Positions 42,400 through 49,200 of a stretch of DNA of 63,486 nt are shown piece by piece (positions within the stretch are counted from its first letter, which is position 1; every line of letters begins with the position of its first letter). This DNA comes from Clostridia bacterium. Its GTDB lineage: Bacteria; Bacillota; Clostridia; Oscillospirales; QAKW01. The stretch lies in the NCBI GenBank assembly GCA_017436525.1, contig JAFSCX010000006.1:1-63486 (forward strand). Reading direction: 5' to 3'. The position numbers and the translations under genes are program-made. The notes under the pieces are model-generated. The model made no database searches, was not told the origin of the DNA, and worked only from the letters and a program-made list of their open reading frames with translations.

Positions 42400-43587
42400 A
42401 TGAAGATGCCTTGCGGCGTAAAAAGAATCTTGAGCCGTCTGGAAGAGGCGGGCTATCAGGCCTATCTTGTGGGCGGTTGTGTGCGGGATCATTTCATGGG
42501 CAATGGGCCCCATGATTTCGATATCACCACCGATGCGCTCCCTTCCGAGATCATCGCTCTTTTTTCGGATTTTCGGGTGGAGGAGACGGGGCTGCAGCAC
42601 GGCACTGTTACGGTAGTAGCAGATCATCTTTCGCTGGAGATCACCACCTTCCGCACCGAAGGGGCCTATTCCGATCATCGGCACCCCGATCAGGTGGAAT
42701 TTACCCGCTCGGTGGAGGAGGATCTTGCCCGCAGAGATTTTACCATGAATGCAATCGCCTGCTCCATGGAAGGCGGAGTGGTGGATCCTTTCGGCGGCCG
42801 CGCCGATATCGAAAAAGGGCTGATTCGCTGCGTAGGGGAGCCCGCCCTTCGCTTTGAGGAGGATGCTCTTCGGATTTTGAGAGCGCTTCGCTTTGCTGCG
42901 CGGCTGGGCTTTGAAATCGAAGGGAAAACCAAAGCCGCTCTGTTTTGCTGCGCTCATCTTTTGAGAAAAATCGCGGCGGAGCGGATTTTAGCAGAGCTTA
43001 AGGGAATTCTGATCGCTCAGCGGGCGGGGGAAATCCTCTTGGAATATGAGCCGATCTTAAAAGAAATCCTGCCCGATCTATCGGCCGATTGCAATATTTT
43101 GGGGAAATTGCTCCCAAAAGAATCCCTGCGGTTTGCAGGCTGGCTTTGGCCGATGGGTGAGACGGGGGCTAAAGAAATTCTGCAAAAGCTGAAGGGAAGC
43201 AATCGGCTGCAAAGAGAGACGCGCCTTCTGATCCAAGGGCAAAAAATTGCCTATTCATCCGCTCCTCAAAGGGTAGAGGTGCGGAAGGCGATCTCAAGGT
43301 TTGGCGAAGCCCTTTATTTTGATCATCTGCTGCTGCAGCGAGCGGCAAACCGTATGGATGAGGAATCTTATGGGGCGGCCCGATCCATGGCGGAGAAGAT
43401 GCTGGAAGAGGGAATCTGCCTGAATCTGCGCGCTCTTGCCGTCGGCGGAGAGGAGCTGATGGCCCTTGGTTTTTCGGGTGCCAAGATCGGGGCGGCGCTG
43501 AATCGGCTGTTTGATTTGGTGATGGAAGAGAAACTCCCCAATGAAAAAGAGGCGTTGCTGGATTTTGCGAAAAACCTTGAAAAATAA
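42400..43587 (+). CDS. cca: CCA-adding tRNA nucleotidyltransferase
   Basis: The 395-residue class II nucleotidyltransferase has AYLVGGCVRDHFMG and the catalytic DFDITTDA (two Asp), then EITTFRTEGAYSDHRHPD, VEEDLARRDFTMNAIA, and the RNA-binding helices starting ALRILRALRFAARLGF. It adds or repairs the tRNA 3' CCA. The HD domain found in some homologues is absent. GAAAGGGG precedes the ATG. Confidence 0.94.
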   Translation: MKMPCGVKRILSRLEEAGYQAYLVGGCVRDHFMGNGPHDFDITTDALPSEIIALFSDFRVEETGLQHGTVTVVADHLSLEITTFRTEGAYSDHRHPDQVEFTRSVEEDLARRDFTMNAIACSMEGGVVDPFGGRADIEKGLIRCVGEPALRFEEDALRILRALRFAARLGFEIEGKTKAALFCCAHLLRKIAAERILAELKGILIAQRAGEILLEYEPILKEILPDLSADCNILGKLLPKESLRFAGWLWPMGETGAKEILQKLKGSNRLQRETRLLIQGQKIAYSSAPQRVEVRKAISRFGEALYFDHLLLQRAANRMDEESYGAARSMAEKMLEEGICLNLRALAVGGEELMALGFSGAKIGAALNRLFDLVMEEKLPNEKEALLDFAKNLEK

Positions 43588-43597
43588 GGAAAACCTC

Positions 43598-43626
43598 TTG
43601 CAAGTTTTGGGAAAATGGATTATAAT
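43598..43626 (+). promoter_or_regulatory. Promoter of the scaffold/GGGtGRT operon
   Basis: TTGCAA (43598-43603) and TATAAT (43621-43626) are spaced by 17 nt, 52 nt before the first gene and only 10 nt after the cca stop. Confidence 0.8.
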
Positions 43627-43678
43627 GAATCTGTCTGTAATATGAAATAACAGAATTTTTTTGGAAGGAGAATCAATC

Positions 43679-44371
43679 ATGAACTACTCACATGAAGTTG
43701 AAAGTATGTGCGTGGTAGCAAAAGGGCCCAAGCATGGTCCCGCCCCCATCCCCGAAGAGGGCAGATGGGTCAAGGCTACCCAGATCAGCGATATCAGCGG
43801 TCTTTCCCATGGTATTGGCTGGTGTGCACCTCAGCAGGGCTGCTGCAAGCTGACCCTGAATGTTAAGAACGGTATCATCGAAGAGGCTCTGGTAGAGACT
43901 CTCGGTTGCTCCGGTATGACCCACTCTGCCGCTATGGCAGCAGAGATTCTGCAGGGCAAGACTCTGCTGGAGGGCCTCAATACCGACTTGGTCTGCGATG
44001 CCATCAACGTTGCAATGAGAGAGATCTTTAAGCAATTGGTCTATGGCCGCACCCAGACCGCTTTCTCCGAAGATGGTCTGCCCATCGGCGCATCTCTGGA
44101 GGATCTTGGTAAGGGCCTGCGCTCTCAGGTTGGTACCATGTTTGCTACCAACGCTAAGGGCGTGCGCTATATGGAGATGGCCGAGGGCTATATCCTGAAG
44201 GTTGCTCTGGATGCCAATAACGAGTGCATCGGTTATCAGTTTGTAAATCTGGGCAAGATGATGGATATGATCCGCAAGGGCGCTGATCCTAAGGATGCTT
44301 TTGAAAAGAATGTGGGTACTTATGGCCGCTTTGATGAGGCTGCTAAGTATATCGATCCCAGAGAAGAATAA
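43679..44371 (+). CDS. NifU/IscU-like iron-sulfur scaffold-type protein
   Basis: The 230-residue protein resembles Fe-S assembly scaffolds: CKLTLNVKNGIIEEALVETLGCSGMTHSAAMAAEIL is an IscU/NifU core with cysteines C55, C56 and C77, and C49 nearby. It differs from ordinary IscU by its length and a conserved C-terminal half (YMEMAEGYILKVALD and YQFVNLGKMMDMI). It is followed 17 nt later by a GGGtGRT gene. In many Clostridia these two are always paired, with no known function. Codon use (AAG, GGT, ATC) looks like that of pgk, suggesting strong expression. Confidence 0.82.
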   Translation: MNYSHEVESMCVVAKGPKHGPAPIPEEGRWVKATQISDISGLSHGIGWCAPQQGCCKLTLNVKNGIIEEALVETLGCSGMTHSAAMAAEILQGKTLLEGLNTDLVCDAINVAMREIFKQLVYGRTQTAFSEDGLPIGASLEDLGKGLRSQVGTMFATNAKGVRYMEMAEGYILKVALDANNECIGYQFVNLGKMMDMIRKGADPKDAFEKNVGTYGRFDEAAKYIDPREE

Positions 44372-44388
44372 GGAAGGAGGAATATTCA

Positions 44389-45387
44389 ATGGCTACTTTT
44401 GAAGGTTATGAGAGAAGAATCGGAAAGATCCAGCCCGTATTGGAGCAGTATGGCTTCAAGACTCTGGACGAAGCAAATGAATATTGCCTCTCCAAGGGCA
44501 TTGATGTTGCTTCTATCGTAAAGGGTGTTCAGCCTATCGCTTTTGAGAATGCTTGCTGGGCATATACCTTGGGTTGCGCTATCGCACTGAAGAATGATAG
44601 CAAGAGAGCTGCCGATGCAGCAAAGGATATCGGCGTGGGCCTGCAGGCATTCTGCATCCCCGGCTCTGTAGCAGAGACCAGAAGCGTTGGCCTTGGCCAC
44701 GGTAATCTGGCTTCCATGCTGCTGGAGGAAGAGACAAAGTGCTTCTGCTTCTTAGCAGGCCATGAGTCCTTCGCGGCTGCTGAGGGCGCGATCGGTATCG
44801 CTAAGACTGCCAATAAGGTTCGTAAAGAGCCCTTGCAGGTTATCCTCAATGGTCTTGGCAAGGATGCCGCTCAGATCATCTCCAGAATCAATGGCTTCAC
44901 CTTTGTGGAGACCGAGTATGATTTCTATACCAGCGAGCTGAAGATCGTCAGCGAGACTGCTTATTCCGATGGCGAGAAGGCAAAGGTTCGCTGCTATGGT
45001 GCCAACGATGTATTGGAAGGCGTTGCCATCATGAAGCATGAGCATGTAGATGTTTCCATCACCGGTAACTCTACCAACCCCACCCGCTTCCAGCATCCCG
45101 TTGCAGGTACCTATAAGAAATGGGCAATCGAGAACGATAAGAAGTATTTCTCCGTTGCTTCCGGCGGCGGTACCGGCAGAACCCTGCATCCCGATAACAT
45201 GGCTGCAGGCCCTGCTTCCTATGGTCTCACCGATACCATGGGCCGTATGCATGGCGACGCTCAGTTTGCAGGCTCTTCTTCTGTCCCTGCTCACGTTGAG
45301 ATGATGGGCTTGATCGGCGCAGGTAACAACCCCATGGTTGGCATGACCGTAGCCGTGGCAGTAGCTGTATCCGAAGCTTTGAAGTAA
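44389..45387 (+). CDS. GGGtGRT-family protein of unknown function
   Basis: This 332-residue protein belongs to the family named for its GGGTGRT motif, here at residues 259-265 in SVASGGGTGRTLHPDNMAAGP. It also has several cysteines (C33, C56, C63, C89, C118, C120, C202) and glycine-rich loops such as GLGHGNLASM and IGAGNNPMVGM. No reaction is established. Pairing with a scaffold-like protein and the cysteines suggest that it carries or uses a metal cluster. GAAGGAGG precedes the ATG. A long rod-like hairpin starts at the stop codon. Confidence 0.88.
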   Translation: MATFEGYERRIGKIQPVLEQYGFKTLDEANEYCLSKGIDVASIVKGVQPIAFENACWAYTLGCAIALKNDSKRAADAAKDIGVGLQAFCIPGSVAETRSVGLGHGNLASMLLEEETKCFCFLAGHESFAAAEGAIGIAKTANKVRKEPLQVILNGLGKDAAQIISRINGFTFVETEYDFYTSELKIVSETAYSDGEKAKVRCYGANDVLEGVAIMKHEHVDVSITGNSTNPTRFQHPVAGTYKKWAIENDKKYFSVASGGGTGRTLHPDNMAAGPASYGLTDTMGRMHGDAQFAGSSSVPAHVEMMGLIGAGNNPMVGMTVAVAVAVSEALK

Positions 45388-45486
45388 ACCTTTGAAATGG
45401 GCGATCTTTCCGTTTTTCCTCCCTCGGCGTATCGACATACGCCTTCACTCGGAGAAAACGAAAATCTCATCCCATTTGAAAGGTTT
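45386..45486 (+). other. Long imperfect rod-like hairpin after the GGGtGRT gene
   Basis: AAACCTTTGAAATGGG (from 45386) pairs with CCCATTTGAAAGGTTT (to 45486) with one mismatch. Inside, CGTTTT/AAAACG and CTCC/GGAG lead to a perfect apical stem GGCGTAT/ATACGCC with a CGAC loop (45426-45443). The whole 101 nt can form a nearly continuous rod. It overlaps the stop codon and is non-coding. It may be an mRNA 3'-end stabiliser or a repeat-derived element. Confidence 0.75.
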
Positions 45487-45499
45487 CAGAATCAAGAAC

Positions 45500-45537
45500 A
45501 TTAAAAAAGGAACTCCCTCGGGAGTTCCTTTTTTAAT
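45500..45537 (+). terminator. Intrinsic terminator of the GGGtGRT operon
   Basis: ATTAAAAAAGGAACTCCC is mirrored by GGGAGTTCCTTTTTTAAT with a TC loop, ending in a T-run. Confidence 0.9.
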
Positions 45538-45606
45538 GGTTTTTGATAAAACGATTTACAAAAAGGAATATATGATAAAAATATTACAAAGTGTATGACC
45601 CCTGAA

Positions 45607-45668
45607 AATGAAATAACCCTTGATCTTGGCACTTTCTCGTCATGCCTTCGATCAAGGGTTATTTCATT
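45607..45668 (+). other. Perfect 19-bp hairpin in the intergenic region
   Basis: AATGAAATAACCCTTGATC (45607-45625) is exactly complementary to 45650-45668, with a 24-nt loop that contains GGCA/TGCC. No T-run follows, so it is not a standard terminator. The rest of the gap to 46040 holds a smaller perfect hairpin (45795-45810, CCGCAC/GTGCGG) inside a stretch bounded by AGGCTTA/TAAGCCT (45720-45838). I see no credible gene there. Confidence 0.7.
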
Positions 45669-45957
45669 GAATTTGCAGGTTCCAAAACGATTCCCTCTCT
45701 TTCTTTCGTATTTCTTTTCAGGCTTATTTCCGTCTTTTCGGCTGCGGCTGTGAACTGAACCTTCCTAAAAATCTATATAAATTTCGAGGGTCTTCCGCAC
45801 TACGGTGCGGCTGTAAAGCGAGCAACCTTTTTAAGCCTTTTAGATCTCTTCTCTTTCTGATTAAAGAATACCATAGAAAATAAAAAAAGTCCATTCGCAG
45901 ATTTTCTAAAATATTTTGCCGAAATTTAGGCAAAGGGGAGAAATTCCAATTGGGGGA

Positions 45958-45987
45958 TTGACGAGAGGAATATTGGTTTGCTATAAT
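45958..45987 (+). promoter_or_regulatory. Promoter of the Nif11-like gene
   Basis: TTGACG (45958-45963) and TATAAT (45982-45987) are 18 nt apart, about 53 nt before the GTG start. Confidence 0.7.
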
Positions 45988-46040
45988 AAATATGTTGGGC
46001 GCATGAAGCGCCCCTTATTGTTTTAAGGAGATGATAGCGG

Positions 46041-46319
46041 GTGAATACCTTTCAGAAATTAGATCGGCTGACGGCCCTTGCAAAGGCAGATCCCGAATTG
46101 CGGGAAAAGCTTTTGGCAACCAAAGCGCAGCAAGAGCCGCTGATATCCTTTTGCGCCATCGCCCAAAGCGCGGGAGTGGATCTCTTGGTAGGCGAGCTTT
46201 TTGCAATCGGCATGGAATATTCCGATAATCAATGCAAAAGCACCAACGGCGGTAATCCTTCTCCCTATGAAGCCTTTGATGATGCCTATGAAAATTTTAT
46301 ATCTTCGCTGATGTATTAA
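46041..46319 (+). CDS. Nif11-like small protein
   Basis: The 92-residue product resembles the Nif11 domain used as leader in some RiPP precursors: FQKLDRLTALAKADPELREKLL, then an IAQSAGVDLLVGELFAIG segment. A Gly-Gly at residues 70-71 is followed by an acidic, aromatic 21-residue tail (NPSPYEAFDDAYENF and a short end). No modifying enzyme or transporter gene lies nearby, so it may instead be a stand-alone Nif11 protein. Start is GTG, 10 nt after AAGGAG. It has its own promoter and terminator. Confidence 0.62.
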   Translation: MNTFQKLDRLTALAKADPELREKLLATKAQQEPLISFCAIAQSAGVDLLVGELFAIGMEYSDNQCKSTNGGNPSPYEAFDDAYENFISSLMY

Positions 46320-46320
46320 T

Positions 46321-46352
46321 AAAGCCGCATTTATCAAATAAATGCGGCTTTT
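46321..46352 (+). terminator. Intrinsic terminator of the Nif11-like gene
   Basis: AAAGCCGCATTTA pairs perfectly with TAAATGCGGCTTT around a short loop and is followed by TTGTT. Confidence 0.88.
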
Positions 46353-46397
46353 GTTATATAAAAATGCAAAAATTAAACAATAATATATGAAAATAGA

Positions 46398-47168
46398 TCA
46401 CAAAAGATAGCTTGGCATCTCTCTCGGCTTTGGGCTTTGGGACGCTTTTTTCTCGGTCTTTTGGGGAAGATTTTTCTTTTCCAAGTGTTCCTTAGGGGAA
46501 TGGCCGGTGGCTTTCTTAAAGGCGGCAGAAAAATAGGCTTGATTGGAAAATCCGCAAAGGGCGGCCGTCTCGGTTACAGATTTTCCTGCTCTCAAAAATT
46601 GCTTGGCAAGGTCGATTCTTCGATCAATCAAATACTCATGAACGCCGATCCCGATGAGATTGGCAAAGAGCCGCTTCAGAGAAGAGAGGCTGATGTTCAA
46701 ATGATCGGCCAAAGCTTCCAAAGTAGGGCCGTTGGCTATATCTTTTTCTAAATGCCCCATTGCTCTGAAGAAAAGTGAAAGATCACGATGGTTGCTTATT
46801 GGTGAGAGGGGCGCTTCCTTTGCCATTCTCATAATGACCAATTCCGCTAAAGGCTTACATTCTTCCTCGTCAAACCATTCGCAAAAGCGCATAGCCAAAA
46901 GAGGATCAATTTTTGCCGCATATGGAGTGGTGCCGATCTTACCATTGAATTGTAATGCAAGGCAGATGCCATTCTCTTCAAATTGAAAAAGAGAAGAAAA
47001 GGCATGGGGAGGAATCAGCAATCCTTCTCCCGGTTGAAGCTCATAAGCCTCCTCTCCTGCAATGGCGCAAAACCTGCCTTCTTGGCAGATCAGAAATAGA
47101 GAATGATCAAGGAATCTGCCTTCTCTGAAGGAAGAGTATTTTTCTTTTACTATGATTTCGATTTGCAT
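46398..47168 (-). CDS. AraC-family regulator next to the microcompartment locus
   Basis: The 256-residue protein has an AraC-type sensor domain (CAIAGEEAYELQPGEGLLIPPHAF) and two helix-turn-helix units (LEALADHLNISLSSLKRLFANLIGIGVHEYL and VTETAALCGFSNQAYFSAAFKKATGHSPKEH). The tail is basic and rich in Lys and Pro. The ATG at 47168 is preceded by AAGGTG. Location directly downstream of the microcompartment genes, behind a terminator, suggests it controls them in response to a deoxysugar or diol. Confidence 0.88.
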   Translation of the reverse strand: MQIEIIVKEKYSSFREGRFLDHSLFLICQEGRFCAIAGEEAYELQPGEGLLIPPHAFSSLFQFEENGICLALQFNGKIGTTPYAAKIDPLLAMRFCEWFDEEECKPLAELVIMRMAKEAPLSPISNHRDLSLFFRAMGHLEKDIANGPTLEALADHLNISLSSLKRLFANLIGIGVHEYLIDRRIDLAKQFLRAGKSVTETAALCGFSNQAYFSAAFKKATGHSPKEHLEKKNLPQKTEKKASQSPKPREMPSYLL

Positions 47169-47261
47169 ATAAATGCACCTTCTTCTTATGAAATATTCGA
47201 AATAAACAGAAGAAATATAAAAAAGGTTCAAATTTATTGTAGCATACTATTTTTGAAATGT

Positions 47262-47307
47262 AAATAGAAAGAGCGTTAAAACTTTCGTTTTAACGCTCTT
47301 TCTATTT
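47262..47307. terminator. Long symmetric terminator after pduL
   Basis: AAATAGAAAGAGCGTTAAAAC is exactly mirrored by its complement around a TTTC loop, giving 21-bp arms with A/T-rich ends on both strands. It ends the aldolase-to-PduL transcript. Confidence 0.9.
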
Positions 47308-47316
47308 TGTTGATGA

Positions 47317-47964
47317 TTATTTAATAATCTTTACCTTTGCTCCGTTGCCGATTCCTGCAGCATTGGCATCATCGGTATCAATATGCATTTCCAATCGGAA
47401 GGCTTTATGGACCCGCACCTGCACATCATAGAAGGTAGTGCGCCGCTCGCCGTTGGCTTCCACATTCACATAGTCGCCATCCTTCAGGCCGAAGGCTTTT
47501 CCTTCCTCTTCGCTCATATGGATATGGCGGTTGGCAATAATGCATCCTTCCTTTAAGGAGACAACGCCCTTCGGCCCGATAATGGTGATGGGCGCGCTTC
47601 CTGCGATATCACCCGATTCACGAACGGGAGGCTTTACCTTCAGCGTGAAAGAATCGGTACGGGAGATCTCCACTTGAGATGAAGAGCGTACCGGCCCCAA
47701 TACACGGACCCCTTCAATGGGCCGCATGGCAGGGCCCACAATGGTCAATACCTCTTTGCAGGCGTATTGGCCGGGCTGAGAAAGATCTTTGCAAGGGGTC
47801 AGCTGATAGCCTTTGCCGAAAAGGGTTTCCACATCCTGCTGGGAAAGATGAATATGACGGTTGGATACACCGACGGGAACAGTTCCGTTTTGATTAGTAT
47901 CAGCTCCGCACTGAGCCATTACGCGATTTACAATTTCTGCGACTAAACTTGCGTCGTATGCCAT
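47317..47964 (-). CDS. pduL: Phosphate propanoyltransferase PduL (microcompartment phosphotransacylase)
   Basis: The 215-residue enzyme interconverts acyl-CoA and acyl-phosphate and recycles CoA inside microcompartments. Its two zinc-binding motifs are SNRHIHLS (residues 34-41) and ANRHIHMS. The N-terminus, YDASLVAEIVNRVMAQ, is an amphipathic helix of the type that targets cargo to the shell; its pattern matches the C-terminus of the aldolase in the same operon. GGAGGATCATC precedes the ATG. Confidence 0.94.
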   Translation of the reverse strand: MAYDASLVAEIVNRVMAQCGADTNQNGTVPVGVSNRHIHLSQQDVETLFGKGYQLTPCKDLSQPGQYACKEVLTIVGPAMRPIEGVRVLGPVRSSSQVEISRTDSFTLKVKPPVRESGDIAGSAPITIIGPKGVVSLKEGCIIANRHIHMSEEEGKAFGLKDGDYVNVEANGERRTTFYDVQVRVHKAFRLEMHIDTDDANAAGIGNGAKVKIIK

Positions 47965-47990
47965 GATGATCCTCCTTTTAAGAGATGATA

Positions 47991-48257
47991 TTAATAAATG
48001 CCGGTACCGCTATCGACAATTCCTACGATTGCGGCATCAATGGGAGCGGTTTCTTTGGCGCATCCGATGCGGGCGGCGCTTCCTTGCGCAACTAAGACAA
48101 TCTCGCCGATTCCTGCGCCCACATTGTCGACAGCGATCAGCCGCTCCTTCGCCCCTGCCATTCCTTCCATAGGCTCAACGATCATCAGCTTGCAGCCGAT
48201 CAGCTTTTCATTTTTTTTGGTGGATACAACGCTTCCGACTACTGATCCGACAATCAT
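47991..48257 (-). CDS. eutN: BMC-P pentameric vertex protein (EutN/CcmL family)
   Basis: The 88-residue shell protein begins MIVGSVVGSVVSTKKNEKLIGCKL and contains AVDNVGAGIGEIVLVAQGSAAR, the EutN/CcmL core; the end is IVGIVDSG. Five copies close each icosahedral vertex. I take the ATG at 48257 (AAGGAG upstream) rather than 7 codons earlier. Two strong hairpins lie between it and the BMC-H gene. Confidence 0.95.
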   Translation of the reverse strand: MIVGSVVGSVVSTKKNEKLIGCKLMIVEPMEGMAGAKERLIAVDNVGAGIGEIVLVAQGSAARIGCAKETAPIDAAIVGIVDSGTGIY

Positions 48258-48304
48258 TGGCAAAGGCGCTCCTTTCAAAATATTGAACCGATTTCGATAT
48301 AAAC

Positions 48305-48372
48305 GGCTTATTTAAGCTGAAAATATATATTTTCAGCTTAAATAAGCCGAGGGAGCATCACTGCTCCCTCGG
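48305..48372 (-). promoter_or_regulatory. Double hairpin between the BMC-H and BMC-P genes
   Basis: A 20-bp perfect hairpin (48305-48348, GGCTTATTTAAGCTGAAAAT with ATAT loop) abuts an 11-bp one (48347-48372, CCGAGGGAGCA). On the transcript, the latter lies 9 nt past the BMC-H stop. Neither has a long T-run. They probably protect the upstream mRNA or reduce downstream expression, which would favour many hexamers over few pentamers. Confidence 0.75.
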
Positions 48373-48381
48373 TAAGTACTC

Positions 48382-48660
48382 TTATTTCAAAGAGGGCAGG
48401 ATCTTTTCCACATCCTCGTGGGGACGGGGGATCACATGAGTAGCAATCAGCTCGCCCAGACGGGAAGCAGACTGAGAGCCGGCTTCAACAGCAGACTTAA
48501 CAGCGCCTACATCGCCGCGAACCATTACAGATACCAAACCGGAGCCGATCTTCTCGGTGCCGATGAGCTGCACATTGGCTGCTTTTACCATTGCATCTGC
48601 TGCCTCGATAGCGGCAACCAGACCGCGGGTCTCAACCATACCTAATGCTTCAAGTGCCAT
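48382..48660 (-). CDS. BMC-H hexameric shell protein (PduA/EutM family)
   Basis: At 92 residues it is a single BMC domain: [37 protein letters not shown], then [19 protein letters not shown] and [15 protein letters not shown]. Hexamers tile the facets of the shell. It is the only BMC-H gene in the window, and no BMC-T gene is present. AGGAGG precedes the ATG. Confidence 0.97.
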   Translation of the reverse strand: MALEALGMVETRGLVAAIEAADAMVKAANVQLIGTEKIGSGLVSVMVRGDVGAVKSAVEAGSQSASRLGELIATHVIPRPHEDVEKILPSLK

Positions 48661-48725
48661 TTTTCTTTCCTCCTGTATTATTTTCTATTGCCAAGTGATT
48701 AATTTTCACTTCATAGCCTTAAAAA

Positions 48726-49196
48726 TTATTGCTCAAAAACCTTCTTGCCGAAGGCTGCCAGAGCAGTATCCTGCTCTTCGCTGCCGCCGCTGACCCCAAG
48801 GCCGCCGATGATATTTCCAAAGGCATCGCACAGGGGCTCGCCACCGCCGAAGATGACAATTTTGCCCTGATTGGTAAATTGGATTCCGTAGAGAGGCTGG
48901 TTGGGCTGCGCCAAGGGCTTCAGCGCTGCGGTGGACATCTTCAACGCCACGACAGTAAAGGCCTTCTGCACCGCCACATCATAGCTTGCGATATAGGCAT
49001 CGTCCATACATTCCACCAAGATGGGGTGGCCTGCTTGATCAGCAATGGCAACCACTGCCTTGACACCTACTCTTGCTGCCTCTTTTCGGATTTCCTCGCT
49101 TAAAGCCCGCGCCCGCTCTAAGGTGAGAGGGGCAGTGGCTTTTTTAATCTCCTTTGCGACCAGATCGGTCAAAAGGGTTAAGCGTTCGTTATCCAT
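48726..49196 (-). CDS. DUF336 (GlcG/HbpS/PduO C-terminal-like) protein
   Basis: The 156-residue protein matches the domain also found at the C-terminus of PduO: LTLERARALSEEIRKEA, VVAIADQAGHPILVECMDDAYIAS, AVQKAFTVVALKMST and GGGEPL, with GGLGVSGGSEEQD near the end. Relatives bind heme or cobalamin derivatives. Stand-alone versions occur in fucose/rhamnose-type microcompartment loci. It starts 4 nt after the aldolase stop. Its N-terminus, LLTDLVAKEIKKA, may also act as a targeting helix. Confidence 0.88.
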   Translation of the reverse strand: MDNERLTLLTDLVAKEIKKATAPLTLERARALSEEIRKEAARVGVKAVVAIADQAGHPILVECMDDAYIASYDVAVQKAFTVVALKMSTAALKPLAQPNQPLYGIQFTNQGKIVIFGGGEPLCDAFGNIIGGLGVSGGSEEQDTALAAFGKKVFEQ

Positions 49197-49200
49197 GGGT

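Noticed and set aside
45724..45933. A 69-codon frame on the minus strand in the intergenic region before the Nif11-like gene
   Set aside because: There is no ribosome site or similarity, and it covers palindromic sequence more easily explained as RNA or DNA structure.
45388..46040. tRNA or T-box in the hairpin-rich gap
   Set aside because: No cloverleaf with a T-loop GTTCRA in place and no T-box core GTGGAACCGCG could be found on either strand.
47991..48660. Ethanolamine or B12-dependent propanediol microcompartment
   Set aside because: No ammonia-lyase, diol dehydratase or B12 genes are present. The aldolase points to deoxysugar phosphates instead.
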